Shown here: positions 26,720 to 39,029 of the stretch, piece by piece
How the letters are laid out: every line of letters begins with the position of its first letter
Numbering within the stretch: position 1 is the stretch's first letter
Origin: Metridium senile
Lineage: Eukaryota; Cnidaria; Anthozoa; Actiniaria; Metridiidae
Assembly: GCA_949775045.1 (NCBI GenBank)
Contig: OX459100.1
Span: 10,452,331-10,516,330 of the forward strand
DNA: 64,000 bases
Reading direction: 5' to 3'
Position numbers and translations under genes: made by a program
The notes under the pieces: model-generated
Database searches by the model: none
What the model was told of the DNA's origin: nothing
Seen by the model: the letters and a program-made list of their open reading frames with translations, nothing else

Positions 26720-27325
26720 GTGAATATTTCATATGGTAACTAATACACTTTAAAAAAAAGTATGACTGTAAAAATGGTAACTTATACACCATTAAAATAA
26801 TGTTACTGTAAAAATAGTAACTTTTACCTCGTAGAGAAGAGAGTGTTACTTACTGTTAAAATAGTAACTTATACACCATTCAAATAATATTACTAACTGT
26901 AAAAATATTAACTTTTACCTCGTAGAGAAAAGAGTGTTACTTACTGTAAAAATAGTAACTTATACACCGTAGAGAAGAGAGTGTTACTTACTGTTAAAAT
27001 GGTAACTCATACATCATATAAAAAGTGTTACTTACTCAGTGGAAAAATGGTAACTTATACACCGTAGAACTGAGAGTGTTACTTGCTGTGAAAATGGTAA
27101 CTTTTACACCGTAAAAAGAGAGTGTTACTTGCTGCAAAAATGGTAACCTATACACCATTAAAAGAGTGTTACTTACTGTGAAAATGGTATCTTATACACT
27201 GTAAAAAGAGAATGTTACTTACTGTAAAAATGGTAACTTATACGCCATATAAAAAAGTGTTACTTACTGTGAAAATGGTCTGAACTTATACACTGTAAAA
27301 AGAGAATGTTACGGTAAACTTGTAT
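26720..27325 (+). repeat. 48-bp GTAACTTATACACCGTA repeat array
   Basis: This is the same family as at 23690. It is preceded at 26717 by GGGACGTGAATATTTCATAT, a sequence also present, inverted, inside the array near 45.9 kb. Copies are more diverged than in the 23.7-kb array. Confidence 0.85.
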
Positions 27326-27950
27326 CTTATACAGTTAGTAAAGATGTAAACCAATAAAATATTTTCTTAATTTTCTTGATAAATTTTGGGAAGACTTTCT
27401 TGTTGTTTTTTATAGTTTTGTGAATTGAATGTGACAAGATATTGTGAAAATTATCGTAAACCGAACTCAAAGGTTGAAATATGATATCAATTAATATCCC
27501 CAATCGAAATATAAGCGGAAAAAAATATGTCTGCAAAAATTTCTCAAATATTTCTTAAGTTAGTTTTGAAGCTTTCAGTCTGATAAATCCAGAATTAAAG
27601 TTGTAATAACTATAAAATAATTATCTGATACACGGTTGTTGGTAGCTTGATTGACTAATCCAAGATAGAACGGCTGCAAGTTGCTTTGATAAAACGTAAA
27701 ACTAACATAGTTTATTTCGCTTCTAAACAACTAAAGCTTCAACATTTATGTAACCAAAAAATCGTCTTATGGAGATATCAAACAACTGATTTAACTTTAA
27801 ATACACATTAAAGGTTATCCTGAGCCAATATTTAATGTTTTTAAATCGCTTTTGTGACTGTTTGCTAAATAAATAGCGCCAGTTTCCAAACAAGTGAAAA
27901 GTAAACGTTTTGCTCAGTTCTTATCAGGCCACACATTCGACTTGGGAGCT
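27326..27950. other. Unassigned AT-rich stretch
   Basis: I see nothing supportable here. Confidence 0.5.
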
Positions 27951-27954
27951 GTGA

Positions 27955-28370
27955 CAATTGTTGCAAAAATGACTGAGCAATGGTTACTGAAATAACTGAG
28001 TAAATCGATGCATCTACAGTTACTCGCTACAAAAAAGACTGAGTAGTGGTTACTCAACTATAATTGAGCGGTAAATCGATGCATCCACAGTTACTCGCTA
28101 CAAAAAAGACTGAGTAGTGGTTGCACAAATAACTTAGTAAATTGATGCATCCACAGTTACTCACTGCAAAAACGACTGAGTAATGGTTACACAAATATCT
28201 GAGTAAATCGATGCATCCATACAGTTACCCACTGCATAGATGTTAAGAACTGCTCAGTCGTTTTTGCAGTGACTATGGATGCATCGCCCGATTACTTCGA
28301 TCGGTTATTTGAGTAACCACTGCTCTGTCGTTTTTGCAGTGTTCTCACTACACAGATTTGCAGCTATACA
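27955..28370. repeat. GATGCATCCA repeat array (about 80-bp unit)
   Basis: Four to five copies of AAATCGATGCATCCACAGTT, then ACTCACTGCAAAAACGACTG and AGTAGTGGTTAC. The last copies are inverted. It is the same family as in intron 1 of the MYND gene. Confidence 0.8.
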
Positions 28371-30084
28371 ACTAAACAAGCTGATAGTAGCGTGTTGGTC
28401 CAAGCCATGGGGAGCCTTGAAGATGAAAGAAATGGTCAGGTTTGTTCAAACTGACAAGGATGTGCTAAGTTGTGCATGACAAACCCAGTGAAGGCTCGAC
28501 CACCTAAAATAACACGAAGGCTAGATTGAGTGACAAAGGCAATATTAAGGTACTATATCGGTAGTGCGAAAGCAATTGTGCAATTTCTAGTATTGGTGAT
28601 TTACGTTTTCGTGTTTTTAGAACGCAAAGTCATCACTTTCGATCCGGGTAAATTGAAAAATCAACCGGCATGTTGTGTGTGTCATGTGGCATAGTAATGG
28701 AGATGGCTTCTGCTGCGATGTTTTCTTGTGTCATTTAATTACAATATGTTACAAATAATAACAGCATGAAATTATATGACAGTAAATAGCCTTAATCATG
28801 GAAAATTATTAATTATATATATTAAAATTATAGCATAACTTTAGTGTATTTGTTTGTTGACTTTCTTATACCGCATAGTAATGGACACTGTCGAATGATG
28901 TCGTCTTGTGACTTACCTTCCCGGGCTTACCTTCCAAACTTGGCAGTCCTCAAAGCTTTTATGTTCTGCAAATTAAACCAGTTTTATCCACCAAAACTGT
29001 GCCCTGTCATACCCTTTGCAATCCACTTAAGTTTATATAAAAACTTAGTTTATAAAACATTGAAAAATTAAGGAAAACATAAGCAACTTTTCTATGTCTT
29101 TTAAGTTGTGTTGGCAATCGCTGCAGAAGTTACTTTAGAATTTTGCATTGTATTTCTAGACGGTTTTATAGTTGAATCAATTTGTTGCTGGAATTGGAAA
29201 GATATCGAATTAGAACTACTTATGCAATAAATATTGAATACAATAGCTATCACGCTTTTTACTAGTTTATCTTTTCTGCAAAACATTGATAAGGCCCGAT
29301 GTCAGAGTTGTTGTTGTTTTTCTTCTTCACGGTGGTCTACAAGGCGAAATGCATCTTCGCATGGTTAATGTTTATCGCTTCAAAACGAATTCAAATTTGA
29401 AAAAAGAGAAAAACAACTCGACATTAATTCATTTAAAGGCTGTTTGTTTGAGTTATAAAAGTTAAACAATTAGTGGCTTACATAATAAAACTTGAATCCT
29501 TCTGTTGTGCAGAAGGGCTGACTCCTTCCCAAGTTTAGGCCAAATTGACAAAAATTATCGATTTTTCTTTACCAAAAAGTAAGAATTACCATCGTTGACA
29601 ATGGAGTGAAACCTTTTCGAGATAGATTTGTACACTTTGGGCATTTAGTTTGTTTAATTATTCAGCTCTCAAATATTTGAATCAAATATTGACACAGAAA
29701 TAGTTGAGTCCTTCGTTGGAAGAAGTGCATGACAGCCATTTTGTTGTCTTCCCATAGGTTCCCGTTTAAAGTGTCCTGCAGATTTGAACTGACCAGAAAC
29801 AAAAACACTATTTCCTGAATTTTCGTGAGTTAAAGTCTAGTTTTGAGGAGTCAAAGTTCTCTAGTAAAGCGTGGAAAGTTGTTCCTGAGTGTTGTGTCGT
29901 AATGTTGTTTTCAAAGTAAACTCGGTTCACTTCAAGACGTATATTCTTTACAAATAAAACCGTGAGAAAAGACTACCAAACAAAGTTGAACAAAAACTAT
30001 CACGCATGCAAGAGAAAATATACTCTTTCACCTTTTGTGTTGTTATAGTGAACGATAACTTAAACAACTGAGAAATAGGGCATA
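28371..30084. other. Unassigned AT-rich stretch
   Basis: No supportable gene. The frames at 28279-28479 and 28844-29071 overlap repeats or lack coding features. Confidence 0.5.
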
Positions 30085-30890
30085 CATTTTGCTTAAATTC
30101 TATTTAGAAGGCCCTATTAAAGTTCTTTAAGTTGAAACTGAAAAAAGTTGTACATATTATTGTTGAACTTCAACGCTGTTCGTCAAAATCCTCGAGATTC
30201 AGTGAAGAAAATCTTGCTTGTTTAATACATTTTGCTTTAAGTGTATAAATAGATTAAAAATGCTATACTTTTTTTTGTTGAAGAAAAAGGGCATACATTT
30301 TGCTTGAAGTCTATAGTTAAAACTGAAAAAAGTTATACATATTATTGTGTTGAACTTCAAACGCTGTCCGTCAAAATCCTCGATATTTTAGCTAAAATTT
30401 TGCTTGTTTAATACATTTTGCTTAAAGTGTATAAAAAGATTAAAAATGCTATAATTTTTTTGTGTTTGAAGAAAAAGGGCATACATTTTGCTTAAACTCT
30501 ATAAGTTGGAACTGGAAAAAGTAATACATTTAAAGGAATTGAAATTTAAAGTCAACTTCAAACGCTGTTTGCCAAAATCCTCAATATTCAAACTGGAATC
30601 TTGCTTGTTTAATACATTTTGCTTTAAGTGTATAAATAGATTAAGAAGCTATAATTTTTTTGGAATTGGAAATGAATTTAAAAGCCAACTTCAAACGCTG
30701 TTTGCCAAAATTCTCGATATTCAAGCTAAAATCTTGCTTGTTTAATACATTTTGTTTAAATTTTATAAGTTGAAACTGAAAAAAGCTATATATTTTTTGT
30801 GTTGAAGTCATTGAAATTCAAAGTCTACAAACGCTGTGCGCCAAAATCCTCAATATTTAAGCTGGAATCTTCCTTGTTAAAATGAAAAAG
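30085..30890. repeat. Tandem repeat, about 190-bp unit, four copies
   Basis: AAAAAGGGCATACATTTTGC, then CAAACGCTGT and CGTCAAAATCCTCGATATT, then TTGCTTGTTTAATACATTTT, recur four times with length changes between copies. Confidence 0.8.
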
Positions 30891-33809
30891 AATGTTGTTA
30901 AAGTTTGCAAAATTTGTGTGAAGTTTTCACGCGTGGCCTATTATTTAATCTTAATATTTTTTAATTTGTTTATAACTTTTGGAAGTTCAGAGACAAAACA
31001 ACCAAATAAAAATATTATTTAGTAAGTAGCTTCAGAAATCAACTGTTTTATTGAACTTTTGGTCAACTCATTGTGAAAATAAGTAAGAAAGCTAGTTTTG
31101 GATTTAGTTTTCATTTGTTAAAATTAAAATAGGAAATAGTTTTTGCTAAGTAAATACTGAATTCAAACTATGAATTAAAATAAAGTGATATTTTACACCA
31201 TATAAATATGCTCAACTTAAGAAGTATATTTGGAGGCAAATATGAGCCATTTGCGGGTTGAAACTATAGGAATACTGAGAACAACTATTGATCACTTAGA
31301 AAGGAAAAATTATCTATAATTATGCACATACACCAATTTACTTAGTTAAATGATATTTATTCTATTAACATTGTTAGTTTAAAGAGAACTTTATTATTAT
31401 TCAATCAACAATCTAACTTTCCCGCGTAACAAATCAAAACTCTCCCAAACGCGCGCCAAGTTTTCATAAGATATTTGCTCAAAACAATTCCTAATTGGTA
31501 AACCCGTTGCAAAGACTTTTGCTCGGGATTTTTGGCTTGAAACAGGGATTAAAGAAAGATAATGTCAAAATGCTCAAAAAATAGAAATTAGACAGAAAGA
31601 ATTAAGGAATGCACGACAGAACAATTTATGAATTTCTCGTTTGCAAAGCTTCGTGTGAATTTGCAACTGGAAGTGCTTATTGAAACATTTAATTGAAGCT
31701 ACGAAATTAAACGATCGAAATTTATAGTTTTTAAAGCTCAAAATGCTTGAAAACTAAGCATATTTCATCAGAAAATATTATGTTTTTTTTATACAACTTT
31801 TATTTTGTTTGACTTATAGTAACTTTATAGTTTGAAAAATATGTAATTTTATTACATGAAATTTTAATACATTTTTACAACTAAAAATACTAAAATTTTG
31901 TGAAATAACGTTTAGTGAAAACTTGTACTTTATTAAGAAACATTTTTCAAATTTCTGTAAAGTATTTTTCTCTGAAACTTTCAAAGAATGTGGAGCTAAA
32001 TTAAGACCTCGAGGCTTGCTGTCATTCTAGTTCAGCACTGAAACTATCAAAGCTTATCGCGATTGTCAGGAAAACTTGCTCGATTTTAACTTATTCCTTT
32101 TCGTTTTCCACTGAATTTTTACATCGGCAAAGTTTTGAGATTATATATTGTCAATACTTTTATGTAATTTCCGTTAATTTACCTTCACTGAGTTAATTAA
32201 ACTAACAGATGATCGGGAAAAGGCATTTTTTCGAGTCGAAGCTCAAAGTTTAGTTCGACTACCAACTCTTCGATCAGATAGCTTAAAAATTTCTCAGCAA
32301 TACTTTATCTTTGATATTATACTGTATATATATATTTTTTAATGAAAAACAAGTGTTTTATATCAGTCAGGAGCTAGTTCATTGAGTTTAAAAGCCATCA
32401 TTAAAGTCTTAATTAACGTGATGAAGGTAATTTCCTTGCTGGGCAAAATTCGGCGCGTGTCATGCCGACCACACAACGACGACTGACAAAAAGCTAAAAA
32501 AGAAATGTCATTTTTCAGCATTTACGCCTTTTTAGAGGATTCAAATGAACTAGGATTTGTCCTTTCCTGTTTATGACTAAGATAGTTAGCAATTGTTGTG
32601 GGATTACCCGATAAAAAACCCGTCAAACAAACGAAGCTAGCCAAGTAATCTTTTAAGTCTGTGTCGTTCGCAAGTCGGAGCACAACTCAGACCAACAATA
32701 TAACCGCAAAAACCTAATTCAAAATTGCCCTAAAATGACACAAAATGACTGCAATAACAAGCTGAAATGACTTAAAGAAGAGTTGCAGTGTTTTGTAAAC
32801 GATAATGTTGTTGTAAACAGCTCAAAAGTAAAGTAAAGAAGGCCCTAAGTTCAACTCTGTTGTCGTGTTTGAGTGATGGTCTAATCCGCGTGCACAGGAA
32901 AGAAAAGACTTCGGTAAACAAGACTACATACAAAATACGAAAACATCTTATGACTTGATACACTTTTAAGCTTTATTTACTAACTTGTAGAAACAGCTTT
33001 CTAAATCGTTCAACAATTGAAAATAGAGGCAAGTTAAACTACTATAACCCGCCTTCAATTGAAAACAAAGTCGAACTACTAAACATCTTTTTTTACAAAC
33101 ATCAACAATTACATTCTCTACGACAATAAACTTGAAAATATTATATACAATCAAAAATATATTGTTCCTGGATAAGTTCATTGGATTAAACATTGTACTT
33201 TAGTTAATAAGATTAGGGAATTATAAGCAACTTGGATTGTGTCAAAAAGTGTGGGAAATTTTCACACTTTCGACTTAACAAGATTAAAGTACATTTTTGT
33301 ACATTTATAAAGGAAAAAAATACGTTCGTTAATGACCAAAATATCTCGTCGTATCAAGGTTAAAACCTTGTATTCTAAACACGCTGAGAGCTGGCTGGAG
33401 ATCTAGTCTCGAGTTTACAAACGACGTACATAAATGTGGAATAAAAGTAAGAATATTTAACGTAAATTAACTCGATAGAGACTACACCAAAAACTGACAT
33501 GTAGTATGAATTCTTCAAAAAGAAGAAATTTGATTACAGACCCAACGAATTAAGGACGGCGAGGCGGTTTCACAATTAACATATTACAACTATACATATA
33601 AACATGTCCATCAGTATAAATGTATATATCTTGATTTACGTAAAATATATATATATATATTCGGTTCTAAACTGGAAAGATTCGGAATAAAATATCTTCA
33701 AAATAAGGCTATATGAATTCTTAAACTAGAAGTCTGAGTTCTAGGTATTTTATAAAGTTCATTATAAATGTCAACTGTGAGCTAGTCTCGATTCCTAGTG
33801 GCGTTCAGG
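30891..33809. other. AT-rich stretch downstream of FoxC
   Basis: FoxC's 3' UTR should lie at its right end. A minus-strand AATAAA is read at 32972-32977, about 830 bp past the FoxC stop. I see no other gene or array. Confidence 0.45.
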
Positions 33810-35204
33810 TCAATAAAGAGATCCTGAATTTCCATTATAAGCAGTGTTAGCAGTTCCAAACTGACCTTGAACGGAGCATCTTGCGTTGGTTCGATTTGCC
33901 ACCAACAATCTCTGCGATTCAAACATTTCTCGTACGTTCGGGAAGGAAGGATGGTTAGCTTGTGGTGTCTGAATAGGCGATGGGACAGCTTCTGTGGTCG
34001 GCATTGGGCTTGGAACAAACTGATTATTTCCGTACCACTGGCCCCTTGTAGAATCGTAGTCTGTGTACGGTGTGTGTTGCTGGCGGCCATGATGTTCCTC
34101 GGATCCTGCATGGCCGTTCGACTGAGAATAGTGACTAAGTTGCGTAGAATAGCGAGCAGGATCCGGCGTGTGTGCCGAGTCTGTCACAAAATGGCTCATT
34201 GCTGGGCGCGCGTCTGTGGTAGCTGGACTGTGTTGGTTTGAGTAGGACGACGTTTCGCAGGGGTAAGCTTGTTGAGTGTAGTTTGGCTGACTGGCCGTAT
34301 AACTAGTGTAGTTGTTGAATCCATAAGGGTTTTGCTCGTCGTAGCCTTGGTGTGGAACTTTTGGGAACGATGGTGGAGTTGTACGATTATGGCTTTCATC
34401 ACCATCCATCATAAACTCTCGCTTGACTGCGGTTTGAGGAGAGCCTTGCTTTCCTTGAGGGATATTTACAACTACCATATCTCTGTCAGGCGATGGGCTA
34501 TTCTCGTTGTCAGAGCTGTTTTTCCGCTTTGTTTTGGAATCGTTTGAGAGTTGTTCATGGTCGTTGTTAGCGGAAGTAGTCGATAGTTCATCACCGCTTG
34601 ATGCTGCATTTTCTCCAACGGAAGTGTCGTCCGCTGTTTTGTCTTTGTTCTCTGCGTCCTCCACTTTGACAACGTCCTTCTTTCGAAAGCGTTTTCTTCG
34701 CCTCAGATAGCTCCCGTTTTCAAACATGTTCAAACTGTCAGGATCTAGCATCCAGTAGCTACCTTTACCAGGTTTTTTATCGTCCCTTGGGACTTTGACG
34801 AAGCACTCATTCAGAGAAAGATTATGTCTTATAGAGTTCTGCCATCCCTGCTTATTGTTTCTATAATAGGGGAATCGGTCCATTATAAATTGATAAATGC
34901 CACTTAACGTGACCCGCTTCTCTGGTGAGCTTTGAATGGCCATTGCAATGAGAGCTATGTAGCTATATGGTGGCTTTACCATGTCTTGTCTTGCATGATG
35001 TTGAGATCTGGGAATTGGAGGACCATAGTATCGATCATGTCGAGGTTCATACTGCCCATAAACTGGAAAATGCACTGAAGAATATGGAGTCGTTCCGGGC
35101 CGATAAAATTCTGCGTAGTTTTGATTTCCATACACCGGTGTGATCATGTTGTTGCCTGCAGCGGGTTGAGTTGTTTGGTATGGATACATTGACATGACGG
35201 ACAT
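33810..35204 (-). CDS. FoxC: Forkhead transcription factor FoxC
   Basis: The 464-aa single-exon frame encodes a nuclear DNA-binding regulator. The forkhead domain spans about residues 76-174: [14 protein letters not shown], a recognition helix with [19 protein letters not shown] and a wing with [21 protein letters not shown] basic stretch RRRKRFRKK follows. Near the C-terminus [11 protein letters not shown] matches the motif I know from the end of FoxC proteins, which favours FoxC over FoxL1 or FoxF. The middle is Ser/Asn/Thr/Gln-rich. I did not see an eh1-like FSxxxI(L/M) motif. The ATG at 35204 begins [12 protein letters not shown] and no in-frame alternative fits better. It faces FoxQ1 (convergent, about 31 kb away). 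Confidence 0.92.
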   Translation of the reverse strand: MSVMSMYPYQTTQPAAGNNMITPVYGNQNYAEFYRPGTTPYSSVHFPVYGQYEPRHDRYYGPPIPRSQHHARQDMVKPPYSYIALIAMAIQSSPEKRVTLSGIYQFIMDRFPYYRNNKQGWQNSIRHNLSLNECFVKVPRDDKKPGKGSYWMLDPDSLNMFENGSYLRRRKRFRKKDVVKVEDAENKDKTADDTSVGENAASSGDELSTTSANNDHEQLSNDSKTKRKNSSDNENSPSPDRDMVVVNIPQGKQGSPQTAVKREFMMDGDESHNRTTPPSFPKVPHQGYDEQNPYGFNNYTSYTASQPNYTQQAYPCETSSYSNQHSPATTDARPAMSHFVTDSAHTPDPARYSTQLSHYSQSNGHAGSEEHHGRQQHTPYTDYDSTRGQWYGNNQFVPSPMPTTEAVPSPIQTPQANHPSFPNVREMFESQRLLVANRTNARCSVQGQFGTANTAYNGNSGSLY

Positions 35205-36310
35205 TCCTTATCTTGCTCCGTTCAGTAATAACGCTAGCACTAAATGACTCAAAGACCATACGTATCCTAAGTCACAGTTCTATAAGTCACGCGCGATTGA
35301 CAATGGGATGCAAACTCCATCTCGAGATTGACCAAGTCGTCTCGAATTACAATAAATTACGTAGAGCAAGGGCGAGAGCCAATCACGCTCTACCCCCTAT
35401 CTGTCAGGCCACACACACGGGGTACGGGTCCATTACACCACGGAGGATTTATTTCATAGACCTTTTACTGAAATTAGCAATTGAACAAAAACCCTTGTCA
35501 ACACCATTTCAACAACGCTGATCGCTACCGTGATTACCATTAGAGATGTCACTGCTCCAGGGGTTTGATGCGCGCGGTCACCGTACTAGGAAAACGAGTA
35601 ATGGTATTTGGCGCTAATCAACGCCAAGTACAAACACAGGCGGTGGTTATTCTACTTTCAAATCGTACCCAAATGTATCAATTCTTGGGTGCACGACGTA
35701 GGGATTTAGGTAAGGATTTGATGTTATGTTCTCTGACGTTGATAGCGAGGTCGAGATCGCTGGGGCTTGAAACACATGGATAACCAAACACGTTCCACAA
35801 CGAGTCGAACATATGGCTCCCAGCATCTTTCCTGATACGGCTTTTAACTTTAATCGCGGTAATAAATGCCTTATTAAAAAGCCCAGCTGATCGTGTATAC
35901 ACAACACCCTCACCAGATCTTAGGTGTATTAAAACAGAAACACTTCAGACAAAGGAATTAGGCTCTTAAAGCCACCAACAGTTCCCTATTCCAAACAATA
36001 GAACTGCTTGTTGTGTTTGACAATCGCATAAAGGGAGTCATTGACAATAAAGTACTTTTCAAAAGGGTTTGGTTTGGGAGGTTAAAAGCGGTGTTTACTA
36101 CAAAGAGATTGAAACAGTGTTCGAACACTGGAATCAACCGCCGCGATTAGAGTTTACCGGGGGGCGTGAACCACCTTTATCTGACAAGATAAAAGTCCTG
36201 AGAGATCTTCAGAGCATACATTCAGCACACAAGAACTGAAGGAGTATTTAAAGAATATTTAGTTAAATTGCATGACAATTAACTTGTATTGGAGAGTAGT
36301 TTTCAAAAAA
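35205..36310 (-). promoter_or_regulatory. FoxC upstream region
   Basis: The region is less AT-rich than most of the window and free of recognised repeats. A minus-strand TATAGAA at 35278-35284 lies about 75-80 bp above the ATG. At 36092-36195 there is a forkhead-type TGTTTAC, a perfect 16-bp palindrome and paired GATA sites (separate entry). A minus-strand frame at 35678-35902 might be a 5' exon but has no clear support. Confidence 0.35.
36092..36195. promoter_or_regulatory. Candidate FoxC enhancer motifs
   Basis: TGTTTAC at 36092-36098 fits a forkhead site. CAGTGTTCGAACACTG at 36115-36130 is a perfect palindrome. TTATCTGACAAGATAA at 36177-36192 holds two GATA motifs head to head. All lie about 0.9-1.0 kb above the FoxC start codon. 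The grouping is seen in sequence; function is inferred. Confidence 0.3.
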
Positions 36311-36316
36311 CCTGAC

Positions 36317-36500
36317 GAAGGGCTAAAGCTCGAAACGTCAGTAAAGTTAAAATAATATTTTTTACGGTGTTAAAAAATTATATCGTTTATATAAAACACC
36401 GACGCAGCCTATACTAGTTTACTCGCTAGTTTCCATTTATATTACCTATCGTTCGTATCAAACACCGACGCAGCCTATACTAGTTTCCATTCTTAAAACC
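36317..36500 (+). repeat. GACGAAGGGCT leader plus 66-bp CACCGACGCAGCC repeats
   Basis: GACGAAGGGCTAAAGCTCGA, then AACGTCAGTAAAGTT and TTTTTTACGGTGTTA, lead into two units of the 66-bp repeat. This leader-array combination also occurs at 37761 and 48471. Confidence 0.8.
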
Positions 36501-36710
36501 TATGCAATATCGTTTGATACACTCTATAATTTTTTTATAAACACAATAGAAAACAATATAATTCGGACTACAAGTACTAACTATTTCTTAGGTTGAAAAA
36601 AACTATTTCTTAGGTTGTTGCTAGCACTCTAATAGTTTGTACAAGTTTCATATACACAAAAGTAAACAATGGAAATACTTTCTCCAAGTGCACTAACTAT
36701 TTCACAGGCT

Positions 36711-37188
36711 TAGAGCTGTTCTCATTAACCCGTGAAAGTGTATTAGTTAAAGTGTGATAGTCAAATAACAATTCAGTGTGTTTCACGGGTTAATGAAAAC
36801 TGCACAATTAGAGTGGTTTTCATTAACCCTTGAAATACTCTTTAGTGTATCACTCTTAAATACACCTTAATTCCATTGTGTTCTTTTGTTGTTATTTGAC
36901 TATTACACTTTAATTAATACACTTTGTTTCACGGGTTAGAGGGGTTTTCAGTAAAAAAGTATAATAGTCAAATAAGAACAAAAGAACACAACGAAATAAG
37001 AGTGTATTAAAGAGTAATACACTAAAGAGTGTTTCACGGGTTAGAGTGGTTTTCATTAACTTTAGAGTATTACTCTTTAATACACCTTAATTCCATTGTG
37101 TTCTTTTGTTGTTATTTGACTATTACACTTTAACTAATACACTTTGTTTCACGGGTTAATGAAAACCACTCTAATGAAAACCACTCTG
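36711..37188. mobile_element. Cluster of AGAGTGGTTTT MITEs
   Basis: About four full or partial copies, in both orientations, carry AGAGTGGTTTTCATTAACCC, TTTCACGGGTTAATGAAAAC and the TTCTTTTGTTGTTATTTGAC core. Some ends are fused, as if elements inserted beside or into each other. No coding capacity. Confidence 0.7.
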
Positions 37189-37757
37189 ACTGCACTATTG
37201 CTATGATTCTAATAACATGTAATAGTGTAATAAATTAAACACAAAAGAAAACAATTGCGTTCTATACAAGTGCCTATTTAACTATCTTTTCTCGCGGGCT
37301 CATTGCGATCACGCTATCAATTGCATATAAAGATTACCAGTCCAATAGCCCCAGGCAAATGGGGGCGAGCTGGACAAACCTCCTTTTTAATTAATAGCAC
37401 ATCTTAGCGTGTAATGGGTTAATAAATACAAGTTAAAAACAATAGAAAACACAGTCTACAATTCCCTTTATATAAACAAACAGTTTTTGAAATGGTTTAC
37501 AAACACGAGTGGTTTTCATAGATACTATTACACTCGAACCATTTGTTTTCGAATGGCTTTTAATAGCTTAATTATATATTTATTATATTTTTCATCAGTA
37601 TAGTCATTTCGAGTGATTGTAAATTAGATATTCTCTTATATTTTCTAATTATTACTTGTAAATTGCCGGAAAAGCTCTATGGCGAGTCCAATAAAATGTA
37701 TGTATGTGTGTATATGTAGTGGTTTTCGTATAGACACACACATATTATGCTTTTACT
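37189..37757. other. Unassigned AT-rich stretch
   Basis: I see nothing supportable. The region has remnants of the neighbouring repeats only. Confidence 0.5.
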
Positions 37758-38265
37758 ACGACGAAGGGCTAAAAGCTCGAAACGTCAGTAAAGTTAAGTT
37801 AACATTTTTTACGGTGTTACAAATGTCATTCTATTACCTATCGTTTATATCAAACACCGACGTAGCCTATACTAGTTTACTCGCTAGTTTCCATTTATAT
37901 TACCTATCGTTTATATCAAACACCGACGTAGCCTATACTAGTTTACTCGCTAGTTTCTATTTGTATTACCTATCGTTTATATCAAACACCGACGCAGCCT
38001 ATACTAGTTTACTCGCTAGTTTCCATTTATATTACCTATCGTTTATATCAAACACCGACGTAGCCTATACTAGTTTACTCGCTAGTTTCTATTTGTATTA
38101 CCTATCGTTTATATCAAACACCGACGCAGCCTATACTAGTTTACTCGCTAGTTTCTATTTCTTTTTTTTACGGTGTTATATAATTATAAATTTCATTATA
38201 TTACCTATCGTTTATATCAAACATCGACGTAGCCTATACTAGTTTACTCGCTAGTTTCCATGTAT
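37758..38265 (+). repeat. 66-bp CACCGACGCAGCC array with leader
   Basis: The GACGAAGGGCTAAAAGCTCG leader (37761) and TTTTTTACGGTGTTACAAAT precede about six near-identical units. The array is interrupted at about 38165 by a second TTTTTTTTACGGTGTTA leader piece and then ends with one more unit. CGACGTAGCC and CGACGCAGCC units alternate, suggesting duplication of a two-unit block. Confidence 0.9.
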
Positions 38266-38639
38266 GCAATAGTGATATTAACTTCTACGTTCTACATTTT
38301 ATCGTAAGTGTTTACTGATGAAAACCACTCTAATCTAACTACTATATACTCTAATAAATACATTACACTTTCTATGTCTCCCATAATCAGAAAAAAAAAC
38401 AACACTTTAATCAAACAAATAAACTTTGTACTGAGTCACAAGCATCTAGCACGAGAAACTTTGTAAACGTGGACTTTGAAACATCGCCCTAAAGAAGACC
38501 TAAAAATATACAACTTGCGTCAATTGATCAATCAGCTGAGTTGAAAAGATTTTCTACTGACAGATACTTTTGACAAGGAAAATGAGAAGGTCAAAGGCAT
38601 CGTGAAAATAAACTGCGTTGTCATTGATAAGAAATGATT

Positions 38640-38797
38640 TATGCAATATTTTGAAATGACGCATGGGACCTGTGTCCCGTTCGCGCAAACCCCATTAATC
38701 GTCTGTGATCAGTCAGTTTTGATAGTCTTTTTTGTAAATCTGTTTTGTATACAAGTCAAACTAATACGTGCCCAATAAAGCTGTTAAAAAAAAAAAG
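38640..38797 (+). mobile_element. Retroposed 3' end with poly(A)
   Basis: CCCAATAAAGCTGTT is followed directly by A12 at about 38786-38797. An AATAAA plus genomic A-tail marks a retrotransposed transcript or a LINE/SINE 3' end. Its 5' limit and source are unclear. A similar AATAAAAAAAAAC tail lies at about 25075. Confidence 0.4.
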
Positions 38798-39029
38798 AAT
38801 TGCCCGGCCCATCGCGTCACTCCCCACACCACCTTGCCGTATATACATGTATTTCTACGTTGTTATCTAAAAGGTTGACCCAAATTTCGAACCCTTTAGG
38901 TTGGGATGGTTCACTAAACAATTTTAAAACTCAAAACTGTAGCTGTCACCCTTGATGTATCCGCAACCCACTCTATATATTAGTTTCAATTCAAGTGTTT
39001 CCGTTGAGACAGAATCAGTCATTTTTACG

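Noticed and set aside
33867..34241. Antisense frames over FoxC, and many over the Pao polyprotein
   Set aside because: Shadows of the real coding frames on the other strand.
35678..35902. 74-codon minus-strand frame upstream of FoxC as a FoxC 5' exon
   Set aside because: Protein-like at a glance but with no start context, clear donor or FoxC-like content; FoxC is complete without it.
37679..38242. 187-codon frame
   Set aside because: It runs through the 66-bp repeat array and its leader.
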